Assembly: GCF_030445035.2 (NCBI RefSeq)
Contig: NC_080698.1
Span: 5,091,501 to 5,155,500, forward strand
DNA from: Dasypus novemcinctus
Lineage: Eukaryota > Chordata > Mammalia > Cingulata > Dasypodidae
Direction of reading: 5' to 3'
DNA: 64,000 nt
This document shows, piece after piece, positions 25,060-35,271 of the stretch. The notes under the pieces were generated by a model, which saw only the letters and a list, made by a program, of their open reading frames with translations, was not told the origin of the DNA and did not search any database. The position numbers were made by a program, and so were the translations under genes. Within the stretch, counting starts at the first letter, position 1. Every line of letters starts with the position of its first letter.

Positions 25060-25570
25060 TATACAGGAAAGTAAGAGGATCTAACGATAAAATTCCATTG
25101 CATGTAATACACTATATCAATAGAAGAAAGGGCAAAAGGCACACGGTCAGCTCAAAAAAAAAAAAAGGACATCTTTGGAAAACCCACACTAACATTAAAT
25201 TTAAATTATGAAAATTGAATGCTTTTCATCTCAGTCAGGGAATAGACAAGGATTTCTGCTCTTGCCACTTCTATTCAACAGTGTACTAGATATTCCAGCC
25301 AAGGCAATGAAAGGAGAAAGTGAAATAAGACATTCATATTGGAAAGGAAGAACTTAAAGTATCCCTTTTTGCAGATGACATGATACGATATGAAGAAACT
25401 CCTACAAAATCCACTAAACACTATAAGAATAATAAATAAATTCAGCATCCTTCCAGGATATAAAACCAACAGGCAAAAAAAAAAATTCACTGGTATTTCC
25501 ATACACTGAGAATGAACAATCTAAAATGAAATCAAGGAAACAAGTCCATTTACAAATGCATTATTAAATA
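25060..25570 (+). mobile_element. Old L1 ORF2 fragment (reverse transcriptase region)
   Basis: Plus-strand remnants of the RT domain: CTCTTGCCACTTCTATTCAA (about 25260), TTTTTGCAGATGACATGAT (FADDM-like catalytic site, about 25367) and TTTCCATACACTGAGAATGA (about 25495). It is broken by indels and older than L1-A and L1-B. Confidence 0.85.
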
Positions 25571-25656
25571 AATTGGCTGCTTAAATTGGTGTTACTTAGA
25601 GCAAGCCCTTTTTCAAGAAGTGACAGGGATTTTCTAAAGAGTTAAAAATAAAGATG

Positions 25657-25743
25657 CGGGGAGCGGAAGTAGCTCAGTGGCTAAGCAGCTGCATCCCATG
25701 TACAAGGTCCGAGGTTCACTCCCTAGTACCTCCTAAAAGTATA
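25657..25743 (+). repeat. DAS-I-type short SINE
   Basis: Monomeric tRNA-like unit: GGGGAGCGGAAGTAGCTCAG (A box), AGGTCCGAGGTTCACTCCC (B box) and ACCTCCTAAAA. Imperfect TSD GTTAAAAATAAAGATG is at 25641 and 25744. Confidence 0.85.
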
Positions 25744-25849
25744 ATTAAAAATAAAAATGAGTTAAAAAAGTAATGCATCACGCAAAACTTGAAATTTAAG
25801 CCACAATTGGAAAAAAGCAGCTTTCAGTCCAATAGAAATAGCATATCAG

Positions 25850-26264
25850 GGAAGCGGCCTTGGCCCAATGGATAGGGTGACCGCCTACTACACGGGAGGT
25901 TCAAACCGCAGGCCTCCTTGACCCGTGTGGAGCTGGCCCATGCGCAGTGCTCACGCACGAAAGGAGTGCCGTGTCACGCAGGGGTGTCCCCCACGTAGGG
26001 GAGCCCCACGTGCAAGGAGTGCGCCCCGTAAGGAGAGCCGCCCAGCGCGACAGAAAGTGCAGCCTGCCCAGGAATAGTGCTGCACACACGGAGCGCTGAC
26101 ACAAGATGACGCAACAAAAACAAACACAGATTCCCAGTGCCACTGATAAGGATAGAGGCAGTCACAGGGGAACACGCAGCGAATGGACACAGAGAGTGAA
26201 CAACTCAGGGAGGAAGGGGAGGGAAATAAATAAATAAATAAATAAATCTTTAAAAAAAAAAAAA
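25850..26264 (+). repeat. DAS-III-type SINE
   Basis: Full-length copy with GGGAAGCGG head and (AAAT)6-A13 tail. Exact 16-bp TSD AGAAATAGCATATCAG is at 25834-25849 and 26265-26280, so a relatively young insertion. Confidence 0.96.
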
Positions 26265-26329
26265 AGAAATAGCATATCAGAAATAGACAAAAAAACTACA
26301 GTAACCAATCTGTGACCATTCTCCACATT

Positions 26330-26840
26330 GTTGTTTATGGTGCATCAAAGGACATTATCGAGAGAGACACAGAATAGAAGAAAAAATTACAAATCATCTA
26401 TCTGGTAATGACTTAATATCAGAAAATATAAAGAACCAGAATATAATAAGAATTGCTACAACTCAACAACAAAAAGACAACCCAATTAAAAAGTGGTCAG
26501 AAGACTCGCACCCATGTTTCCAAAGAAGGTATTCAAATGGCCAATAAGCTCAGGAAGAGATGCTCAACATTATTAGTCATCAGGAAAATGTAAATCAAAA
26601 CCATAATGAGATGCCACTTTCCATCCACTAGGATGGTCATAAACAAAAAGACACAATGTCAAGTGTTGGTGAGGATGTGGAGAAATTGGAGCCCTCGTAC
26701 ACAGCTGGTGGGAATGTCAAATGGCACAGCCACTTTGGGAAACAGCCTGGCAGCTCCACATGAGGTTAAACAAAGAATTACCATACGATGCAGTTATGTA
26801 CAAAGACCAATGAAAACGTGTCCGTGCAAAACCTTGTACA
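26330..26840 (+). mobile_element. Old L1 ORF2 3' end
   Basis: Matches the L1 ORF2 C-terminal region: AAAAAGACAACCCAATTAAA, CAAATGGCCAATAAGC, GTGTTGGTGAGGATGTGGAG, CTGGTGGGAATG and GGAAACAGCCTGGCAGCTCC. It probably belongs to the same old element as 25060-25570, separated by later SINEs. Confidence 0.82.
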
Positions 26841-26841
26841 T

Positions 26842-28099
26842 GGCGGGTTCTGGGAAAATGGCGTCATTGTAGATAGGCACTGCCCAGCTCTTTTGCAAAA
26901 AATGGCTGAAAAGGGACAAAATCCTACCCGAGTGAGCTGTTTGGGGAATCCACAGAGCAAGAGGCTTTAGGGCATTGATCTCAGAGGGGAATCTGCTCAG
27001 GCAGGCTGCCACACCCGGACGCCCTAGGAGAGAGGATCTTAGTCAGGGAAGCAGAGGAGAAAGGCAAACAACGAGCCTGCTCGATGAAAACTATTAAAAG
27101 TCCAACTTCCCTGAGGGAAAGGAAGAGCCCAACAAGCTTTAAAAGCCTATCTAGTCTATAAAGCTGCTGTAGAGCAGTGAGGGAATTTCTGTCTTGCATG
27201 TAGAAGGTCCCTGGTTTGAGTCCTGATGCCCCCTAAGAGGAGGGATCCAGGGAGAGTTAGGCATGCAGCTAACACCTAATGATAGGGAATTTATAGACTG
27301 AGTTTCACTGTTTTGATTGAAGTTTTTTTGTTGTTGTTGTTTTGGATTTTTTTCATTCTTTTTTCTTTATTTTATTCACTAAAACTGGGTACATCCCTTG
27401 CGGAGTACAGGCTGCAGGGTGATTAATTGATGAGCTCCACCAGCCTGAGAAGGCCTCTAGGAGCATAAGAGGGAAGTCTATTTTTCCTGGGTTGCGTCTT
27501 AGTTGCTGTTTTTTGTTTCTTGTTTGTTGCTTTCCCTTTCTTTGTTACCTTTTTTCTTTTACTAAATTTTTTAACCTACTTTCTCTTCTTTCCTTCGTTT
27601 TTCTGTCTTGTGACTGTCTTGTTTTTCTTCCATTCTACAACTTCTTGTTTGGTCTTCATTTTTAATTTTCTCTCTCCTTTTTTTTTTTTTTTTTTTCTTT
27701 CCTTCTATTCTCTCTTCATCTATCTGGCCTTTCAATTCATTCTGCTTTTTTCTGTTTTGTCTCTTGTTTTGTTTTGTTTTGTTTTCTATTTCACCTCTTT
27801 TTTATTTTTATTTCTTTGTATTTTTTAATGATTTTTTACTTGTCTTAGTTTTCTAGCTCTTGCACAGTTCCTCTTTGCCCTTTTTTGCATTATTATTATT
27901 ATTTGTTTTCTCTTCTTATCTCTTTCCTTTTCTCTGGTCCTAGTATTTTTTTCAAGGTAACACAGACAACTGGAAGGCTAGAGAATAAAAGGAACAAAAT
28001 ATCAAAAAGTAACCTTACCACACACAAAGAAACAACAAAATAAAACTCTAGAGTAGAAAGAGGAGCTAACCAACCAAATAGGCCCATCAAGATAAGCAG
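26842..28099 (+). mobile_element. L1-B 5' UTR
   Basis: Begins near AAAATGGCGTCATTGTAG, followed by TACCCGAGTGAGCTGTTTGG (about 26925), GGCTGCAGGGTGATTAATTG (about 27410) and CAGCCTGAGAAGGCC. A single pyrimidine-rich tract of about 480 bases (27480-27960) ends TTTTCAAGGTAACACAGACA. It carries one tract where L1-A carries two. A diverged tRNA-like stretch at 27167-27240 may be an old SINE. Confidence 0.8.
27167..27240 (+). repeat. Possible diverged DAS-I-type SINE
   Basis: GCATGTAGAAGGTCCCTGG, TTTGAGTCC and GCCCCCTAAG resemble the B-box end and linker of the short SINE. It lacks a clear tail and TSD. Confidence 0.3.
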
Positions 28100-29085
28100 A
28101 TGCCCAGACACCAACAAAAAATTACAAGCCATACTAAGAAACAGGAAGGCATGGCTCAATATAATCAACAAGCTAAAAAACAGGAGGAGATTCAGAGTAT
28201 GGAACAACTAATCAAGTATGTCCAAACAAATATCATGAATCAGTTTAATAAAGTGAAGAAAGAGATAAAGGATATTAAGAAGACACCAGGGGGAGGAAAG
28301 GACGTACTGAAGAAACTGCACACATACATAAAAAGATAACAGATATTGTGATGATGATGAACTGCACAAAGCAAGACATCAAAAATACACTGGAAGCACA
28401 TAACAGCAGATTTGAACAGGCAGAGGAAAGAATGAGAGCTGTGGAAGATAGTACATCTGAATCAGATGGACAGTAGAACAGATAAATTAAAAGGTTTTAA
28501 AAATCCAGCAGGGACTTAGGGATTTGAATGACAACACAAAATGCAAAAACATATGCATTATAGGCATCCCAGGGTGAGAAGAGAAGGGAAAGGGGAGGCA
28601 AAAGGAGTGTTGGAGAAAAGAACAACTGAAAATTTCCCAACTTTATTGAGGGATATGGATGTACATGTCCAGGAAGTACAGTGCACCCAAAAGAGTATAA
28701 ATCCTAACAGGACTACCTCAAGACATATACTTGTCAAATTGTCCAATGCTCAAGACAAAGAGAGAATACTGAAAGCAGCAAGAGAAAAGAGATCATCCAC
28801 ATACAAAGGAAGCATGATAAGATTAAATGCTGATTTTTTATATGAAACCATGGAGGCAAGAAGGCAATGTTATGACATAGTTAAGGTGCTAAAAGAAAAA
28901 AACTTCCAGCCAAGAATTCTCGATCCAGCAAAGCTGGCATTCAAAACTGATGGAGAGTTCAAAATATCCAAAGATAAACAGAAGTTAGGAGAGTTTTTTC
29001 AATAAGATACCCACCTTCAAAAAATATTAAAGGAATGCTGCAGATTGAAAGGAAAAAATAGAGAGTTGGAGAAGAGTTTAAGAAT
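28100..29085 (+). pseudogene. L1-B ORF1, broken
   Basis: ATG at 28100 (MPRHQQKITSHTKKQEG) parallels the L1-A start. A coiled-coil segment reaches a frameshift stop at 28339. A long intact stretch at 28541-29005 includes the RRM and C-terminal domain: NFPTLLRDMD, ILVKLSNAQDKERILKAAREK, KRSSTYKGSMIRLNADF and FQPRILDPAKLAFK. A stop at 29005 precedes the normal end, and remnants run to about 29085. This copy has no SINE in ORF1, unlike L1-A, and is the better template for the family's ORF1. Confidence 0.9.
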
Positions 29086-30660
29086 AACTAAGAAGATAAA
29101 AAGAAAAAGAAAAACAACACATAGCATACATAAACCTAAAGAAAATATGGCTAATGTAAGTAATTCCTTGACAGTAATAACATTGAATTATTAATGGATT
29201 AAACTCTCCACAGATTGGCAGATTTGATAAGGAACTGTGACCCATCTATATGCTGTCTACAAGAAACTCACCTTAGACCCAGGGATGCAAGGAGGCTGAA
29301 AATGAATGGTTGTAAAACAATTACATGCAAACAATAATAAGAAAAGGGCAGGAGTAGCTATACTAATACTAGACTAAATAGACTCTAAATGCAAAACTAT
29401 TGTAAGGGACAAAGAAGGACACTATGTATTAATGAAAGTGGTAATCTATCAAAAAGAAAGAACACTAATAGACATTTATGCACCTAATCAGGGCACCTCA
29501 AAATACACAAGGCAAACATTGGAAAAACTAAGTGGAGAAATAGATGCTTCTACAATTATAGTGGGAGACTTTAAAACACTATTATCACCATTAGACAGAA
29601 CATCTTGACAGAGGATCAATAAAGAAACAGAGACCTTGAATAATATTAGCAGGTTGGGACCTAATAGACACATATGAAACATTACAACTAAATATAGCAG
29701 GATACACATTCTTCTTGAGCACACCTGGATGATTCTCCTTGATAGACCACATGCTAGGCCACAGAACAATTCTCAATAAATTCAGAAAGATTGAGATTAT
29801 ACAAAGTAATTTCTCTGACCATAATGGAATGAAGCTCAAAATCAGTAAGGAGCAGAGAAGCAGATTAGGCACAAAGATATGGAAGTTAAACAATACACTC
29901 TTAGACAATCAGTGGATCAAGGAGGAAATTGCAAAAGAAATCAGTAACTACCTTGAAACAAATGAAAATGGCATCACAAAATGTCAAAACCTATGGGATG
30001 CAGCAAAAGCAGTGCTGAGAGGGAAATTCAAAGCCATAAGTGCCCAAATTAAAAAAGAAGAAAGAGCTAAAATCAAAGATTTAATTGCACACATGGAGGA
30101 ATTAGAAAAAGAACAACAAACTAATCCCAAAGGAAGCAGAAAGAAGGAAATAACAAAGATTAGAGCAGATCTAAATGACATTGAAATAAGAAAGTACTAG
30201 AAAAAAATTTAGAAAGCAAAAGCTTGTTCTTTGAGAAGATTAATAAAATTGACAAACCCTTAGCTAGACTAGCTAAGAAAAAAAGAGAAGATGCAAATAC
30301 ATAAATAAGAGACAAGGAAGGGGATAACACCACTGACCCAACAGAAATAAAGAGTATCATAAGAGGATACTTTGAAAAATTGTATGCCAACAAGATGGAT
30401 AATTAAGAAGAAATGGACAAATTCTTAGAAACACACAAGCAGCCTACATTGATGAAAGAAGAAATTGGTGAACTCAGCAGACCAATCACAATGAAGGAGA
30501 TAGAATTAGTCATCAAAAACCTCCCAACTAAGAAGAGCCCAGGTCAGATGGCTTCACAGGTGAATTCTACCAAGCATTTTGGAAAGAATTAACACCAGTC
30601 CTGCTTAAACTCTTCCAAAAAATAGAAGTGGAGGGAATATTGCCTAACTCAATCTACGAC

Positions 30661-31567
30661 TGTGTATTAGTCAGCCAAGGGGGTACTGATGCAAAATACG
30701 AGAAATTGGTTGGTTTTTATAATGGGTATTTATTTGGGGTAGGAGCTTACAGATACCAGGCCATAAGCATAAGTTACTTCGCTCACCAAAGTCTATTTTC
30801 ATGTGTTGGAGCAAAGTGGTTGCCAATGTCTGTGAGGGTTCAGGCTTCCTGGTTTCCTTCCTTCCAGGGTCTCCCTTCTCTCTGGGTTCAGGATTCTTCT
30901 CTTTCTGGGGCTAGGCTTCAGCATCAAAGACCAACATCAAAACTCCAACATCAAAAACCCCTAACTCTGGGAAACGGACTTTGGCCCAGTGGTTAGGGCG
31001 TCCATCTACCACATGGGAGGTCCGCGGTTCAAGCCCCGGGCCTCCTTGACCCGTGTGGAGCTGGCCCATGTGCAGTGCTGATGCGCGCAAGGAGTGCTGT
31101 GCCACACAGGGGTATCCCCCGCGTAGGGGAGCCCCACGCGCAAGGAGTGTGCCCATAAGGAGAGCCACCCAGCGTGAAAGAAAAAGTGCAGCCTCCCGAG
31201 GAATGGCGCTGCCCACACTTCCTGTGCCGCTGACAACAACAGAAGTGGACAAAGAAACAAGACGCAGCAAAAAGACACAGAAAACAGACAACCGGGGGAG
31301 GGAAGGGGAATTAAATAAATAAAAATAAATCTTAAAAACAAACCAAAAAAAAAAACCCTAACTCTGTCCCTTGCCATGCCTTTTATCTGTGAGTCCCCAC
31401 CCTGGGTGGGGACTCAACACCCTACTGGCACGAGAGGTTTATATAATTACTTAATCAAGTAAACCTATGAATCCAATATAATCTAATATGCCCAGAGGAA
31501 AAGATCAGTTTACAAATATAATCCCATGTTTCTTTTTGGAATTCATCAATAATATCAAACTGCTGTA
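30661..31567 (+). mobile_element. LTR-like element (family B) inside L1-B ORF2
   Basis: Begins TGTGTATTAGTCAGCC immediately after ORF2 sequence CAATCTACGAC and ends at AATATCAAACTGCTGTAG, after which ORF2 resumes. It shares landmarks with 24142-24884, is more complete in its middle part (GGTTGGTTTTTATAATGGG) and carries a SINE. L1-A has uninterrupted ORF2 sequence at the same position, which confirms the insertion. Confidence 0.75.
30970..31350 (+). repeat. DAS-III-type SINE inside the LTR-like element
   Basis: Head GGAAACGGACTTTGGCCCAG, tail (AAAT)n plus A-rich. TSD AAAACCCTAACTCTG is on both sides (ending 30969, and 31352-31366; one C differs). It is the third level of nesting: L1-B, then LTR-like, then SINE. 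Confidence 0.95.
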
Positions 31568-32927
31568 GATGTGAACATCACCCTAATTCCAAAGCTAAAA
31601 CAAGACATGACAAGAAAGAAAAACTATAGATCAAACTCTCTAACAACCCTAGTTGCTGAAATTCTCAAAAAATACTTGCTAATTGTACTCAACAATACAT
31701 CGAATGAATTATACACCATGACCAAGAGAGTTTCATCCCTGCTATGCAAGGATGGTTCAACTAAGAAAATCAATCAATGTAATACACCACATAAACAGAG
31801 CAAAAGAAAAAAATCACATATCATCTCTATAGATGCAAAAAAAGGCATTCGATGAAATACAGTACCCATTTCTGATTAAAATACTTTAAAAGATAGCAAC
31901 AGAAGGAAACTTCCTCAACATGATAAAGGGTATATATGAAAAACACACAGCTAACATTATATTCAATGGTGAAATCCTAAATGCTTTCCCTCTAAGATCT
32001 GCAACAAAACAAGGATGCCCACTTTCACCACTCTTATTTAACATTGTGTTAAAAGTACTTGCTTGAGCACTTAGACAAGAAAAAGATCTAAAAGGCATCT
32101 GAGTTGAAAAAGAAGGAGTAAAAATTTCACTGTTTGCAGATGACTTGATCCTATATGTAGAAAGCCCTGAGAAATCTACAGCAAAGCTTCTAGAGCTTAT
32201 AACTGAGTTCTGTGAAGTCACAGGTTATAAGCTCAATGTGCAAAAAATCAGTAGGATTTCTGTACACCAATAATGTGCAATCTGAGGAGGAAATTTTTAA
32301 AAATACCATTTACAACAGCAACTAAAAGACTCAAATACCTAGGAATAAATTTAACTGAAGATGAAAATGACTTATACACAGAAAACTACACAACAGTGTT
32401 AAAGGAAATCAAAGAAGACCAAAAAAAAAAAAAAAAGCTTCCCTGTTCATGGATAGGAAGACTAAATGTCTATCCTGCCCAAACTGATTTAGAGATGTAA
32501 TGCAATCCCAAGAAAATTCACCCCAGCATTTTTTTTACAGAATTGGAAAAGCTAACTATGAAATTTATTTGGAAGGGCAAGAGGCCCCGAATAGCCAAAG
32601 ACATATTGAAAAAGAAAAATTAAATTGGTGGAATCACACTACCTGACTTCAAAACATACTACAAAACTGCATGGTATTGGCACAAGGATAGACATACTGG
32701 CCAATGGAACCAAACTGAGAGTTCTGATATATATCCTCACATATACAGTCAACTGATATTCAACCTGGTCATCAAGTCCATTCAACTGGGAGAGAATGGC
32801 CTCTTCAACACAAATGGTGCCATCCAAAAGAATGAGAGAGGAGCACCAGCTCATATTTTATACAAAAGTTAACTCAAGATGGATAAAAAATCTAAATATA
32901 AGAGCCAAGAGCATAAAGATCTTGGAA

Positions 32928-33443
32928 CAGGGAAGCAGATTTGGCACAATGGATAGGGCATCCACCTACCATATGGGAGGTCCAAGGTTCAAACCCAGGG
33001 CCTCCTGACCCATGTGGTGAGCTGGCCCACATGCAGTGCTGATGCACACAAGGAGTACTGTGCCACACAGGGGTGTCCCCCACGTAGGGGAGCCCCACGC
33101 GCAAGGAGTGCACCCCGTAAGGAGAGCCGCCCAGTGCAAAAAAAGTGCAGCCTGCCCAGAGTGGCGCCGCACACACAGAGAGCTGATGCAGCAAGATGAT
33201 GCAACAAAAAACAAGACACAGATTCCGGATGCCGCTGACAAGAGACATGGGGAGGAAAACCTAATGAGAGACACAAGAAAGCAGGGAGTGGAGGTGGCGC
33301 AAGCAATTAGGTGCCTCCCTCCCACATCAGAAGTCCTGAGTTAGGCTCCCAGTACCTCCTAAACAAACAGGGAAGACAGCAAGTGCAAAGCAACAAGGTG
33401 GTAGGGGAAAAAAAATTAATAATATAAATCTTAAAAAAAAAAA
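32928..33443 (+). repeat. Composite DAS-III/DAS-II-type SINE
   Basis: Begins with a DAS-III head and body (GGGAAGCAGATTTGGCACAA) and continues from about 33285 with a second tRNA-like unit (GGAGGTGGCGCAAGCAATTAG) and its own linker. It ends in one A-tail. TSD AAAGATCTTGGAA is at 32915-32927 and 33444-33456, so both parts inserted as one unit. Confidence 0.92.
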
Positions 33444-34336
33444 AAAGATCTTGGAAGATAATGTAGGGAAGCATCTACAGGATCTTGTATTAGGAAATAG
33501 TTTCATGAATTTTATACTCAAAGTACAAACAACAAAAGAAAATAGATAAATAGGACCTCCTCAAAATTAAAAACTTTTGCACTTCAAAGAAGTTTGTCAA
33601 GAAAGTGAAAAGGCAACCTACTTAATGGGAGAAAATGTTGGGTAACCATGTATTTGATAGGGGCCTAGTCTCCAGCATATATAAAGAAATCCCACACCTC
33701 AAAAATAAAAAGAGAAACAACCCATTTAAAAAATGGGCAAGTGATCTGAATAGACACTTCTCCAAAGAAAAAATAGAAATGGTTAAAAAGGACATGAAAA
33801 GATGCTCAACACCACTAGCTTTTAGGGAAACGCTAACTAGACTGCAGGCTAGTGGAAAAACAGAGGACTACAAGTGTTGGAGAGGATGTGGAGGAATGGG
33901 AACCCTTATTCCTGCTGGTGGGAACAAAGAATGGTAAAGCCATTGTGGAGGAGAGTCTGGTGTTTCCTCAGTAAGCTACCTATAGAACTGTGATATGATC
34001 CAGCAATCCCACTCCTGGGTGTATACCCAAAAGAACTGAAAGCAAGGACATGAACAGATATATGTTCATAGTAGCATTATTCACTATTGCCAAAAACTGG
34101 AAACAACCAAAATGTTCATCAACAGGTGAATGGATAAACAAATTGTAGTATATACATACAATGAAATATTACACAGCTGTAGGAAGGAATGCAGTGTTAA
34201 CACACGGGATAACATGGATGAATCTTAAAGATCTTATATTGGGTGAAGAAGTAGAGATTTCTTGTTTCTTTATCTAAAGGGACGTTAAGAAAGTTGGAAA
34301 CTCTGGTGGACGTTATGATAATAAGAAACATAATCA

Positions 34337-34425
34337 GGGGAGCAGGTGTAGCTCCAGCTGTTGAGCACCTGCTCCTCATGTGTGAGGTCCTGGGTTCAAT
34401 CCCTGGTACCTCCTTAAACGAAAGT
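34337..34425 (+). repeat. DAS-I-type short SINE
   Basis: GGGGAGCAGGTGTAGCTCCA, then GTGAGGTCCTGGGTTCAATC and TACCTCCTTAAA. Flanked by AACATAATCA (34327-34336) and AACATAAGCA (34426-34435). Confidence 0.88.
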
Positions 34426-34599
34426 AACATAAGCAAAACTAAAGTCTTAATTGACAAATGGAACACCAACTCTGGCATTCCCTCTGGGTGATAGAGCTTT
34501 GAGTGGTTGCTTTTTAGGTGGTTCTTAAAAACATTTTTATATTGATGGGATTTTTTAACAAAAGACATTGCAGAGTTTGGGAAATCCACAAGATTACCC

Positions 34600-35030
34600 T
34601 CATGTCTGACACCGCATGTTCAGGAGTCCTCAAGATCATGCAGAGGTGTCATAATTAGAAGGATGCCCAGAACTCATTGAAAGCAGTTGTACTCAGTTAT
34701 GTCTTATTATAGTGAAATGATACAGATTAAAACGGCCAAGGTCAAATGCACCTGAGGCAGAGGTGGGGAGACTTCCACCAGCTGAGTTTCCAGTTGTGCT
34801 CCCCCAGTTGAGCTCTGGGATGTGCTAAATCCTCCTGACAGTGGTGTGATGAGACACACAGAGGAATGCAGGCAGGGAGGCTCAGCCCAGCCTTGGTGTC
34901 CAGAGGCTCTGCTGGGGCTGAGGCATGCAGGTGGGGCCGTGTGGCTGACCTTTGCTCTCCAACTCCTCTGGAGATCTAGCTGATACTGCGTGGCTCAAAT
35001 AACGCTTGGGTAAGGTTAATTTACTACATA
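34600..35030 (+). repeat. Possible ancient LTR-like interspersed repeat
   Basis: The run ATACAGATTAAAACGGCCAA, CACCTGAGGCAGAGGTGG, TTCCACCAGCTGAGTTTCCA has the pattern of an old eutherian dispersed repeat, which I cannot name reliably. Sequence to 35270 is otherwise unassigned. Confidence 0.3.
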
Positions 35031-35271
35031 GGTATATATTTCTTTTTCCTAAATAGACATAGATACTAGCTTTGGAAACATAAGAACTTCATATTTCCTC
35101 CACGAATTGCTCTTCCTTTTGTCATCTTCCAAACTCTGGGAGCTTTCAGTGTTTCTGTTACTTCTGGGCTTCAGAACAGCCATGGCTGTCTCCTTGTTTT
35201 CTCATCCTTCGTGCTAACAGATCATCTAGTGAGAGTGCTAGAATTAATTACATTTTTTTTCTTTTTGGTTT

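Larger units (their letters stand above)
29147..34248 (+). pseudogene. L1-B ORF2, broken and interrupted twice
   Basis: Start ATG at 29147 (MANVSNSLTVITLN). The endonuclease part extends past IDHMLGH (about 29740), followed by SNFSDHNGMKLKISKEQRS. The RT segment near 30520 (TKKSPG-like) is interrupted by an LTR-like element at 30661-31567, and ORF2 resumes at AACATCACCCTAATTCC (about 31572). The catalytic FADD is at 32133-32144. A composite SINE at 32928-33443 breaks the 3' part, and ORF2-like sequence ends abruptly near 34248 without the L1-A type 3' UTR. Multiple stops make it inactive. Confidence 0.9.

Noticed and set aside
25657-25743. tRNA-gene-like sequence with A and B boxes
   Set aside because: It is the head of a DAS SINE with a 3' linker and target duplications. 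The cloverleaf is not complete. The same applies to the other SINE heads.
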